A stretch of DNA of 64,000 nt, taken from positions 48,570,744 through 48,634,743 of the forward strand of contig NC_044279.2 of the NCBI RefSeq assembly GCF_004027225.2, in the 5' to 3' direction. Positions 1 through 9,902 of this stretch are shown piece by piece. The notes beneath the pieces were generated by a model, which searched no databases, had not been told where the DNA came from, and saw only the letters and a list, made by a program, of their open reading frames with translations. The position numbers and the translations under genes are program-made. This stretch comes from Strigops habroptila (Eukaryota > Chordata > Aves > Psittaciformes > Psittacidae). Every line of letters starts with the position of its first letter. Within the stretch, counting starts at the first letter, position 1.

Positions 1-565
1 AGCATAGCAAGTGCAAATCCTTCTTTCCAAACACACTGAGGCATTAAATACACTATAGTATAGCTACAGCATTTCACAAAGAGGCAGTCCCAATCCTGGC
101 TGACCGCTTTGTCCTCCTCTGCATTTCACCTCACAATTATAAAGCTGTAAAGTACACTCATGTTCAGAATTTATTTACCCTGCAGCTAACAATCACTACA
201 TGTAACACAAGAAAAAAGCAGGTAGTAGCAGAAATAAAGCTATTTCTTTTGGAAAAAAGCCCATACTGTTACACCCGCTTATGCATAATGCCAAACTGCC
301 CATAGTCATGGTGTGAGATGACTGCTTCGGGTATTCACTGAACTACAGCCATAGATGAAGCAGCTGATACATGAAGGTACGCTATGGAAAGGACACGCAA
401 ACCTACTCAACAGTACTACTTGCACACATTCACATCCACAGAAACTGCCTTCGGAAGAAAACCCCCGAGTTTCACACAGACCCTTCCAGCACAGTAAATC
501 AGTGTTGACATTGTTTCAGATAAAAATATCCCTTTATAAATATAATCACCCATATCTTCCCTGTT

Positions 566-582
566 CCCCCCCCCCCCCCCCC
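566..582. repeat. Homopolymer (C)17
   Basis: Uninterrupted run of 17 C. It is likely to vary in length and to be prone to sequencing error. Confidence 0.95.
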
Positions 583-1490
583 ATCAACTCCACAGGATTA
601 GATTTCATTAGAGGGGTGTGGCTGGGCTTTTGTTTGGGGTTCTTTTGGTTTGGTTTTTTTAGTTCCTATCAACACATATGTAAAGCATACTGGAAAAAGA
701 AAATCAGATTAAATCAGCCAAGAGTGAAAGCATTAGTCATGTTGACACTTACACTGTCCTGCTAATACTTCAAAGGAAACATTACCAACATAAATGGAGC
801 AGTTTTCACAGCACAAAGTCGCTGCTAAGCTGTAAACGACAACCTCAACTTATTTGGAATGAAATAACTATTAATTACAGCTAATATGACAATAGCAGAG
901 GGTTTGGCTTTAGTTTTTTGGTGGTTTGTGTTTTTCAAGTTTCTGGTTTAACTTCTAAAAAGGCTGTCAAATACTTAGCTTAGTCCTGCCTATCTCCCTC
1001 TCAAGTTAAGCAAATTTGAACAGCCTTTCAGAGAAGGCCTGGCCAAACCAGAAAAATTAATCTAAATAGTGATATAGAAAGGCAGTTCTTAGACCACGAT
1101 TTTCAGGAAAGAACGTACTTCCTTATAAAATCTGAAGCACTGAATCCTAAGACACACGGGACTTGCGCAGAAAGCACGAGCAACCCTCCGGTCTCAGAGA
1201 ACTGGAAATTAAGAGCTGATTCTTCAGAAGATAAATCCTTTGCTGCTTTAAGAGTCTGGCGAGTACTATCTAACACAATAATCTCTGGAATGACAAGCTG
1301 CCGACTGAAGGGTAAGAATATGGACAGGCCTGCATACACAACAGTAAGATTTTGATTAACTATACCTTTGCAGTTTTACTAATCATTCCCACACTGATTA
1401 AATTCTACTTCGCAGCAGCTCACCGTACACCAATAATGTACAGGCACAAGTTTAAAGTGCCAAAAGCAGCTTGAAACAGCACCAAGGAAG

Positions 1491-1507
1491 AAAAAAAAAA
1501 AAAAAAA
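1491..1507. repeat. Homopolymer (A)17
   Basis: Uninterrupted run of 17 A with no recognisable element upstream. Confidence 0.95.
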
Positions 1508-2354
1508 GTAGTAAGAACTGTACCAGAAAATAACTTCGGTATTGTTCAGTTTTCCCTGATGGTCACTGTCTGGCTGCATGCTGCAGCCCATGTGTGACAA
1601 GAAAGCACAGGCAGACAGCTGTGCCAGCCGCACCCTTTGGCCCCTGCGCCCACCCTCAGAGTGGATGTTAATACCCCCACAGGTCTGGCAAAGCAGATAC
1701 TCACATGAGAGCTCCCCGAACTGCATCAACCAAACCCGCTCAGGTTAGCAAAGCTTACTATTAGAACTGGTTAAGCCCTGGTGGCTGCTGAAGCAGGAAA
1801 GGCACATACCCTCTGCCAGATGCAGCACTGCCAGCAAAGACCCATACTTTGTCCACCCGCAGAACAAATGCGTACAGGTTAAAGCTTTGACCCTGCTCTA
1901 TTCCTTATATACAGTTCAGCTCCCCACTTTAAGCAGGGGGTGCTGGGTGTTTTCAGGATTTTATTTTGACCCAGACATTAGACACAGGTTACTTTCTTTA
2001 GGGATACTGCTTTCCTTCACAAACTGTAAGGAAACTCCAGCAATTTCACTGGCTGCACAATCTTTAATTGCATAATACAATAAGCACACAGTGAATCAAA
2101 ATGAAAATTGAGTATCAGCATAAGGAACAAGCAAACTAATCTTCCCAGTGTAAATAGATTTCACATTACAGATGAAAGCCAGTGTTCACTGAACTAGCAC
2201 ATTAGCTTTAAGCACTCTGTAACGCACGTATTTTGCATGTGAACTACTTAACTGCATGCTACAGTATCAGTGGGTTTTTGTTTGGTTTTGGTTCCCCATG
2301 CTCCTCTCCCCTCCAGCTTTAATAACACAATACAATCATGAACTAAATTCATGT

Positions 2355-2412
2355 TGAAAGGTACTTCTAAAGGTCATCTAGTCCAAGCCCTTTTCCACTA
2401 AAGCAAAGTCAG
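2355..2412 (-). mobile_element. Degenerate CR1 LINE 3'-end scrap
   Basis: The plus strand reads TCTAAAGGTCATCTAGTCCA, closely resembling the CR1 3' segment with the 3' end of the element toward lower coordinates. The diagnostic ATTCTATG tail is not preserved, so this is an old, truncated copy. Confidence 0.55.
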
Positions 2413-2488
2413 CTTCAGAGTTACATGGTGCTTAGGGCTTTGTCTTCAGAGGCTGAGAAACTTGACCAGAAAGGCCAAGGTAGGCTTT

Positions 2489-2619
2489 AAAAAAAACCAA
2501 ACCAAACCAGCCCAAAAAACCAAACACCAACCCAAATCCAAAACACCCCAAAAAACAAAAAAAACCCAAGAAAAACCCCAAATCACACACGAACACCCTC
2601 CAAACCAGAACAAAACCCA
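2489..2619. repeat. A/C-only low-complexity tract
   Basis: About 130 bases made almost wholly of A and C (AAACC, CCAAAA and CACA-like units) with very few G or T. It produces long spurious open frames on both strands, which are not genes. Similar tracts recur through the window. Confidence 0.9.
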
Positions 2620-4161
2620 ATCTCCATTGCTATTCCACAATCTAGCGTGGGCTATGGCTCTTCTTAAAGACATCAGAACTCCCACCACATTTGTTCCCTT
2701 CAAGACAACACTTCACAAGAAAATAGAACCAGTAAGAAAACCAATTATTAATAAGAACCAAGGGGAAGAGATAAAGCCAGTTAATCGATCTACTGCAAGC
2801 TTTTTTCTGTAAAAAGCATCTTGATCTGTTCCTGCAGAATGCAACAGACTTAGCAAGTGGTGCCCAATCATCCAGCTAGAGCAGTGTGAATGAACTGCAG
2901 AAGCAGTTGAGGACTGTACCCCCTGCCAGGTGATGTCAGTTATGTTCCCTGTATTACCATGCATGTGCACACATACAGCTGAGCACCATCATATGAAAAC
3001 ACTCAGTCCTGTGATAAGAGAGGGTCTGCAATGTCTCTGGAGAAAGAGCTACAGACAGAAGCAGTCGGACATCTCACAGACCTTAAGACTTCCCTCAAAC
3101 AAGTGCCCTGGGGAAAGCAGTACAGTCAAGGAGAAAGCTGTGGGTTAAATGCTTGTGTCACAATTGGCCACCATGGACTAACGGGGGGCTTCAATAATTT
3201 ATAGAATTATTTTCAGGTAGAAACACTGCTACAGAAAAAGCCACCCAAAATGCAAAGCGCAGAAGTGTCACCAGGTGAACACTGCCTCACCCAGCACAGC
3301 AACGTGATGCTCTGCCTCCCCCCAGGACTTCTGATTTTACTTATACAGTGCCAATTCCAAAACCAGGAAGCTGTCCTACAGAAAACTATTTGAACTTTTT
3401 GTCATCTCATTTTTCGGATGCAGCTCTTCCTACTACACCGCTTTCTCCAGTCCCTCTTGCTGATGCTGGTACCAGTAGCCTCAGTTCAGTTTTCACATAT
3501 GAAGAATGCCCAACTCAGTTTTTCAGGAATCATGCTCACACGCTCGTCTTGCAGTAAAACCAGTATCAAAAGCCTTTTTTTGTTCCCTGTTGCTAAAGTT
3601 TATTTGCACAACACATGCCACCTCCTCTCTTCCCTTCACACAGCGCAAATCTAAGTTCATCCTGCGGTACAGGGCTAGGCTTTTTACACTTATGACAATA
3701 CACTGCAGCAGTGAGAAGAGGAAGAGCGCACACGCCCCGCACCTCAGAAAGAAAACCCCACCCAACGAGACAAAACAGGGCACAGCCACAGGGTCATCTG
3801 CCACAACAGAACTACGACCGGCCGTTATGCAGAACTTATTACCTTAACCCAAATAAACCCACACAGCCGCCAGTGGGATCTGAGAGGAGCGAGCCGCCTG
3901 CGCGATGGAGACGGCAGGCACGACGCGGCCGGGGGTCGGGAGCACAGTCACCCCCGGGGGGGGCTGAGGCCGCGCACGGCCGCCGCGGGCGGGCAAAGGA
4001 GGAGGCGCCGCGGCTGGTCCATCTTCCGCCCAGCCCCCAGGCCAATCCTACCCCAACCCCCATGTGCCCCGGCAGGCTGCCCTCGCCTCTCCGCTCCCGG
4101 GGGGTTCCGCGGGGCCGCGCAGAGCCAGCGCCCGGGCTCGGCCTCCGCCGCGGCCCCGCAC

Positions 4162-4172
4162 AAAATGGCTGC
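4162..4172 (+). promoter_or_regulatory. YY1-like site
   Basis: AAAATGGCTGC resembles the YY1 consensus AANATGGCGGC with one change. It lies on the plus strand inside the CpG island. YY1 sites of this form often lie just downstream of start sites in the transcribed direction, so it could hint at rightward (divergent) initiation, which is untested. Confidence 0.4.
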
Positions 4173-4519
4173 GCGGGGCCGGCGCCCAGCACGCGGGTGG
4201 CATCGCCACCCGCCGCCTCCCCCCCCGGCTACCGCTCGCCGGCGGGAGGGGCCGGGGCCCGACGCGGCGGCAGCAAGCGGCAGGCGGCGCCGCCCGGATG
4301 CGGGGCGGCGGGAGGCGCAAGCGGTTCCTGTAGGTGAAAGGTCGGGGGGCGCGGGGCCGCCCGCGGGACGCGCCGAGGCCTGAGGCGGGACGGGCGGCGC
4401 CCTGCGCCACGCTCCGCGGAGGCGGCGGACGTAAGGCGCGCGGGGACGCACCGTTAGCGCAAGGCCGTCCCCCCGCCGGGCCGGGCAGCGCCGCGCCCGC
4501 TGCTGGGAGAGCCGCTCAC

Positions 4520-4660
4520 CTGGGGCGTCCGGCGGGCGCTTCGGCCGGCTTATTTGGCGGCGGCGGCGGCTCCGGCTCCCGGAGGTCAGAGTTCGTGACC
4601 CCGCCCCCTCGGCTCGGCTCGGCTCCGCTCGGCGCTGCCCCGCCCCTCACCGCCGCGGCG
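4520..4660 (-). other. NR2C1: Putative non-coding exon 1 (5' UTR) of NR2C1
   Basis: The 3' boundary of the exon is well supported: reading the minus strand, GACGCCCCAG is followed by GTGAGCGGC, a near-ideal donor, so the exon ends at 4520. The start site is not visible, so the upper limit near 4660 is only a guess based on the GC boxes and NRF1-like sites. A second possible minus-strand donor (GTGAGG) lies near 4650. No long ATG-initiated frame continues to the donor, which fits an untranslated first exon. Confidence 0.5.
4583..4601. promoter_or_regulatory. Inverted repeat of nuclear-receptor half-sites (IR7)
   Basis: The plus strand reads AGGTCA, seven bases, then TGACCC. This is a perfect AGGTCA half-site facing a one-mismatch partner. 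It lies in the putative first exon or core promoter of NR2C1, whose own product is an orphan nuclear receptor that binds AGGTCA half-sites. Binding here is inferred. Confidence 0.6.
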
Positions 4661-4662
4661 GC

Positions 4663-4679
4663 TGCGCCTGCGCCTGCGT
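4663..4679. promoter_or_regulatory. Tandem NRF1-like sites
   Basis: Two overlapping copies of TGCGCCTGCGC/T, each one or two bases from the palindromic NRF1 consensus TGCGCATGCGC, a common element of TATA-less housekeeping promoters. Confidence 0.45.
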
Positions 4680-4880
4680 CCCGCTGCCCCGCGGGTGGGG
4701 GGGTCTGCCGGGGCGGGGCGCTTTCCTCGGCCGCCGGCGGACGGGCCCGGCTGCGGGGAGCCGGACAGGGCACGCAGCAACGCGCTTCTCGGGCGACGCG
4801 ATGGTCCCGCACAGGTGGGGAAACGTGGCCCTGCCGCACGTGGTTCTGACAGCCCCGCGGGCATCACCGTGCCCGGGAGG

Positions 4881-6744
4881 AGGAGAACCCGAGTCTGCAA
4901 ATCCCCGCTGCTGTTCTGGGCAAGGAAACGGGAATGGGTGAGCTTTGAGCGTGGCAGGTACAAAGCGAGGGGTTTTGGCTTTGGGAAGCTTGGTGGGATC
5001 CTGCCGCTGAGGCAAGAGCATAGGTGAGGCTTGAAGAGATGCAACATGGTGGAGAGACACCAACAGCGCTTCATCACGGTGGGAGTCAGCCCCGCGGTCA
5101 CTGTAGCAGTTCAGCCAGCAGTGTTGGGAAAAGCTGCCTCCGCCAGCATGGCAGCAGCAGAGTACTTCGTTAAACGTCAGCGCTGCTCTGAGCAGGGTTT
5201 GGAGCCTGGCTGCTCGCCCCCCTGCAGCAGGGCTTTCAGAAAGATGCCAAAACCACTGCTCTGGCTGTGTGTCAGCAATCGTTTGGACCAAAGTTGTATT
5301 AATTACTTAATGCATTCTAATTATTTTAGTGACCTTCATCTTAAGTAAGAGTTTTATACTTTAAATATGTCCCTTTCCCCCCCTCCTCATCCACGTGTTC
5401 ACTGAAGGTTGCATAGCTGTGGTTAGAGATCAGCAGGAACTTCAAGATCATTCAGGCTACTGGGGCTGTATGCACAATTTGATCACCTGAAATGAATTTA
5501 GACTATTTTACGCAGTTTTTACTGAATCAGATGACATAAGCATCAACATCTGAGAAGCAGAGATAGGAAAAAACTCCAATTTATGTGTTATTAATAAAAT
5601 CATTCTCTTGCTTACCTTGTCACTGCTTTTCTTCCCACCCAGGCCCATAGCTGCACTTGCATCCAGCTACCCTACTTCAAGATCAGTAGTTCAGTCAGTA
5701 CTTGCAAGCATAATAGTTTGCATTTTGATCAAACACATTCCTAAAAGCCAAATGCAAATGAACCTTATGAAGAAACTTTAAATTGGAGCAATTAACTTGC
5801 TAAGCTTTTCCTGAAAAGTGTCAGATGTTACAGCACTCTCAGTTTACAGTACTTGTCACTTCCTAAGCTAGCCTGAACTGCACATCCGCTTTATAAATGA
5901 AGGAGCTTATTGCAGTTTAATTTAACAAATACCAAGGAATTTGAACCAGAGCTTAGTTCAGGCAAGTATTCTGATACGCTCAATAGAGCAGAAATGTTGC
6001 TGTAACCAATAAAACATGGGTTTGATTTTTTCCCTTAGCAAGCGACCCAGCTCATACTTGATCTGTGTATTACAAAGGCATGTCCATGTAGCTGTGTCAG
6101 CCAGGATTACAAGAGACACATCCCTATCAAAAACATGCAGAGAAGCAAAACTCTTTATGCTGCAACTGCAAGTTATCAAAAAACTGCTTTCAAACATCCA
6201 TCAGAGAAGTACAAGGAGGCAGCATAAGTAACCTGACAGAAAAACCTCTCCTTTACAGGCCCTGCTAAAATACTTACAGAATCACAGAATCATTTAGGTT
6301 GGAATTTAAGATCAAGTCTTAATTGACTGTTAACCCAACACTGCCAAGTCCACCACTAAACTATGTGCCTAAATGCTACATCTACACATCTTTCAAATAC
6401 CTCCAGGGATGGTGACTCACCCTGGGCAGCCTGTTCCAATGCTTGACAACCCTTTTGGTGAAGAAATTTTTCCTGATATCCAATCTAGACCCCCCTGGCA
6501 CAACTCGAGGCCATTTCCTCTTGTCCTCTCCCTTGTTAGCACTAATGTTTCAGGTGGTCAAATCCAGCAGCAGTGTCAGTCTATGCACACAGCTTACGTT
6601 TTCTGGCTGTTTTCCGTTAGTAAGGGCAAAACATAGTACAAATTTTAAAGCAAGACTGATGGGCAGGATGACAAATTCTGCTGTTTGAAAATCAATGAAT
6701 ACACAAACTACATAATACATGAAAAACAAGATAAAAAAAGATGC
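4881..6744. other. Intergenic gap between FGD6 and the downstream promoter
   Basis: About 1.9 kb between the CpG island and the predicted FGD6 cleavage site. Apart from one CR1 fragment (6277-6540) I see no gene, exon or conserved RNA. Short open frames here do not resemble known proteins. Confidence 0.6.
6277..6540 (-). mobile_element. CR1 LINE 3'-end fragment
   Basis: It begins on the plus strand with CAGAATCACAGAATCATTTA, the reverse complement of the CR1 3' tail. It continues through recognisable CR1 segments such as CTCCAGGGATGGTGACTC, GGGCAGCCTGTTCCAATG and CATTTCCTCTTGTCCTCTCC. The copy is 5'-truncated and diverged, with no open frame for reverse transcriptase. It lies just past the predicted 3' end of FGD6. 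Confidence 0.9.
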
Positions 6745-6762
6745 AGACTCAACTAAAGTGAA

Positions 6763-6768
6763 TTTATT
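6763..6768 (-). terminator. FGD6: Putative distal poly(A) signal of FGD6
   Basis: AATAAA on the minus strand (TTTATT on plus). Cleavage would be expected about 10-30 bases further left. It is the last canonical hexamer before the CR1 fragment. Confidence 0.5.
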
Positions 6769-6797
6769 TATACAAAAATGATACATATCCACAGGAG

Positions 6798-6805
6798 TAT
6801 TTACA
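6798..6805 (-). promoter_or_regulatory. Pumilio-type element in the 3' UTR
   Basis: TGTAAATA on the minus strand matches the Pumilio binding consensus UGUANAUA exactly. It lies about 30 bases upstream of the distal poly(A) hexamer. One octamer match in 3 kb can occur by chance. Confidence 0.35.
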
Positions 6806-8930
6806 ACTACTTTAAACTGTTTTCATTTACAAAATAAAGATTCTTTTCTTTCATTTAGACAGTACAATTTAGGACTGCTCCAAATAAAAGCCTATTGGGA
6901 TGGTAAATACAGGGGACAGCAGTTATGGCAAACAAATGCATTGAATGTGTCTTTCCAAACATCTCTTTACATTATGATGTAATATACATAATTGAGTAAT
7001 CAGGTTTTCCACACAAAAAATACTTAGTAAAATGTGTTCCATAGCTGCTCAACTATCCACTTGCTTTAAGTCCTTTGGGCACAAAAAGTAGTTTTAAGTT
7101 AAAGAGAATTCAGGATCCTAGAACCTTTCATTTGTCCAAGAATAAAGATGCTAGAACTAATACTCAGTGCTAATGTTTGTCTCATACTCTACTAACCAAT
7201 CTTTAATTAATTATTAACTATAGATTCCTATAAGAAGAGGTAGCCAGGTGTTTAAAAACTTCTGGTCTTGTTTTAGTGTTCAGTCAAATCAAAAAGTGAA
7301 TACTTTTGATGGTAATGAATCAAAATGGGAGGTGAGCTGGAGAAATAGGGTAAGCTTGAAAAGCAACTATCTGAAAATGTTATGAAAATGCCTATGTTGT
7401 GGGTTCTTCATGTGACACAAACCACTTGTGCTGGAGAAAGGGGAAAAGAAATATTCAAACATGTTCACAAAGACAATTTATTTCACACAGAATTAGACTG
7501 CAATATATGTACTATTGTTTTTAAGGCTCCATTCAATCTATTTCTGTCACAGAAGGATTTTTTTGATTGACCAACTGCTTCTGGAAGAAGTCCTCTGATT
7601 TTCACAGAACACTTTATTTTTTCACTCTGCACCAAATCCTTAGAGGTAGTTTAATGCCACAGGAGGCAGAACTTGGGCGCCTTATTCAGTATGCATTTTG
7701 ACTTTTATTGCTCTGTTCTGCAGCAGGGAGATCAATATCAAATGATGAATTGTAATTAAATTAGCTTGCTCCTAGCCAAATTTGATTCATTTGCTGGTTC
7801 ATGGCTTTCCATCTTAGTTCTTGTGCAGACGCTATGAAAATATTAATAAGCTCTTCCCTATGATACTATCAACTGGAAGAGCCACATCTCATCTGTGTTA
7901 TATTGGATATCAGTTTTGTTTTGGATAAAGTAAAAACCATGTCAGAAATCACCCCGAAGAGACATGCTAATAGCTTACGTAGCTTCAGACAGCAGCTGGT
8001 TTTGGAAATTAAGTAAAAGCCCTTTATATATAAAGAGGTAAGTATTAATTTATCATGTTTCTATTAAAATAATAAAAGAGAATAAAGGCTTTGATCAGAC
8101 TCACTGAATTTGAAACACTATCTGGTCAAACTTCTGGCATTCATGAGGGTCAGATCTGTAGCCTTAAGTCCCTGATTCAGAAAGGTACTCTACTGAAATG
8201 CTTGAAGTCAATGAAATTACTTATATACTTAACATTAAACACTGGCTTAACATTAACATAGGCTTCCAAACCCGCTATTAAAAACAGAAGCTTTGGAAAA
8301 TCAAGCTGCTTCAGAGCTATGTTAGTATCTCAGACCTGATCTTGGGGTATTTGAGGGAATAGGAGAATTTTGGTTTGCATTTTCATTCTTGGCCTTCCTG
8401 TGATGACTACTAACTATTCTATCATGGATTCTCTTTCCTTTGTGAGGCCACAGAATAGCTATTAACATGATTCAAACTATTAATTAACAGGTAATTGCTC
8501 TTAATTCTGTTAACACAACTAGCTTGATTCAGAGGACTACTGAGAAGTGTTTCATACAGTAAAATTAACTGGCTACATATGCATTTGACATAAAAATGGC
8601 TTCCTTTCATACGTTTTTCATAGTTCTAGTTCCATTTATGATATTACAGTGTTAAAAAACTTTCAAAAATTAAATAGAATAAATGCACCAGAATCATCAG
8701 TAACTATTTCCTAATGAGGTATACTGACGATTTTCTTAAAGAAAAAAAACCCTAACACCTAAAACTGAATTGTGGTTTAAAGTGTCGAACAGAACAAATC
8801 ATAGTGTAAACAAAAATGTATTTCAAAGAATAGTATGCATTTTCAATGCCATCTGCACTAAAAAAGCTGGGTTTTCTTGGTATGGCAATTCCAGTTTAAG
8901 CATAATATTTAAATATAGTTTAAATTTTTT

Positions 8931-8940
8931 TGGGGGGGGT
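8931..8940. repeat. T-run followed by G-run in the 3' UTR
   Basis: A short T run leads directly into about nine G on the plus strand, so the FGD6 transcript would read C-run then A-run. Confidence 0.7.
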
Positions 8941-9865
8941 GTGCATATATTGTTTAATGTTCTTTGAACAATATACAGTGTTTCATGCTGCGTACGGAAC
9001 TCAGTTGACACAAAGCTTTGAAGCAAAGAGGGTATTTTGTCTTTTCCCTGTATATCAAAAATGTATTTTTCACTCTGCTTTAAATTACTGTTGGAAACAT
9101 AAAAGAAAATATATCTTGCAATTGTTTGAAGATGACTCATTTAGTCTCTTTGGCATTTGTAGTACTGAAAAAGCTCTAGTGCCTTATCTCTGTAATTGCA
9201 AAGTCTGTTTTACAACAATTTTCCCTTTTTTTTTTTTTTAGTAATTGAACTGTATTTTGCAATTGTTTCTGTGATACAGAATTCATTGTACTGTTTTAAT
9301 GTACTGGTAAGCAAGATTTCAACTGCCATTCAAGGAAGGGAGCAGCAATATCATACAACTTCTCACAAAGGAGTTTACATGCGAACAAAGATCCAAAATC
9401 TTTGTAATTCCTATTCTGATCTGTTCTTGCTAACTTGCAAAGTGAGCATCAGCAACTCAAGACCTATACACAAATCATGAGGAACTGTACAACTGCAACA
9501 GATTTGTTTTGCGTTTTGTTTTTTTTAAAAAGTATAAACTTCAGGAATATGTTGACCAACCACCCGCCATTCTGAAAACATGGGCACTTTGGACCTCAAC
9601 GCAGACCTCACAAATAATTCTGACCATTTAAGTAAACATTGGAATTTAATAAATAACACATTTTGTATCAACACAGAAATACACACGGTTCTTTAAAAAA
9701 ATATTACCTTACACTAAAAATGCAACAACTCCTAATCCTGACAAATATACAATTTTGTGGAGGCTGAGACGGCAGGATTCCATTTCTTTGAACAGTTGCT
9801 GTACTCTGTTTTACCACCATTCCTGGACATTTTCCTTTAAGCTTGCAGACACGATGCTGACACTG

Positions 9866-9902
9866 CTATAATATGGTGCCTTCTTGAAAAGCTTCTATCC
9901 AC
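9866..9902 (-). CDS. FGD6: FGD6 exon 21 (last coding exon)
   Basis: 37 coding bases: one base completing Lys606, then [11 protein letters not shown] and TAG at 9868-9866. The acceptor is CTAACAG|G. It holds the invariant Trp of the last PH2 helix. The 3' UTR continues in the same exon. Confidence 0.96.

Larger units (their letters stand above)
1..4519 (-). other. Intron 1 (partial) of the downstream gene, probably NR2C1
   Basis: This stretch lies 3' of the splice donor at 4519 on the minus strand and should be the first intron of the gene whose CpG-island promoter is described below. I compared the open frames on both strands with what I know of NR2C1 (DNA-binding and ligand-binding domains) and found no coding exon, so the first coding exon should lie left of base 1. 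The part below about 3800 is ordinary AT-rich sequence with an old CR1 scrap, a 17-base C run, a 17-base A run and A/C- or T/G-rich tracts. The part above 3880 is CpG island. Confidence 0.5.
3880..4880 (-). promoter_or_regulatory. NR2C1: CpG island promoter, probably of NR2C1
   Basis: About 1 kb is extremely rich in G, C and CpG and stands out sharply from the AT-rich DNA on both sides. It has no TATA box but contains GC boxes (for example CCCCGCCCC at about 4638-4646 and CCGCCCCC at about 4601-4608), two overlapping NRF1-like sites (TGCGCCTGCGC at 4663-4673 and a second at 4669-4679) and a YY1-like AAAATGGCTGC at 4162-4172. A consensus donor on the minus strand (CCCAG|GTGAGC, exon end 4520) indicates leftward transcription. 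The gene name rests on synteny: NR2C1 lies directly downstream of FGD6 in the same orientation in mammals. No NR2C1 coding sequence is visible to prove it. Confidence 0.75.
6745..9865 (-). other. FGD6: FGD6 3' untranslated region
   Basis: This is the sequence directly downstream of the FGD6 stop codon (TAG at 9868-9866). It is AT-rich, without CR1 copies and without credible coding frames. The most distal polyadenylation hexamer before the CR1 fragment is AATAAA at 6768-6763, so the transcript may run to about 6745, giving a UTR of about 3.1 kb. Earlier hexamers on the minus strand at 7709-7704, 7618-7613 and 7482-7477, and an ATTAAA at 9650-9645, could give shorter forms. The end point is inferred from hexamers only. 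Confidence 0.65.

Noticed and set aside
3711..5348. Many overlapping open frames of 70-214 codons on both strands across the CpG island
   Set aside because: They follow from extreme GC content, which removes stop codons. The frames overlap on both strands, are Ala/Arg/Gly/Pro-rich and show no domain.
5441..5466. Possible CR1 scrap (CAAGATCATTCAGGCT)
   Set aside because: The match is too short and diverged, with no CR1 tail nearby.
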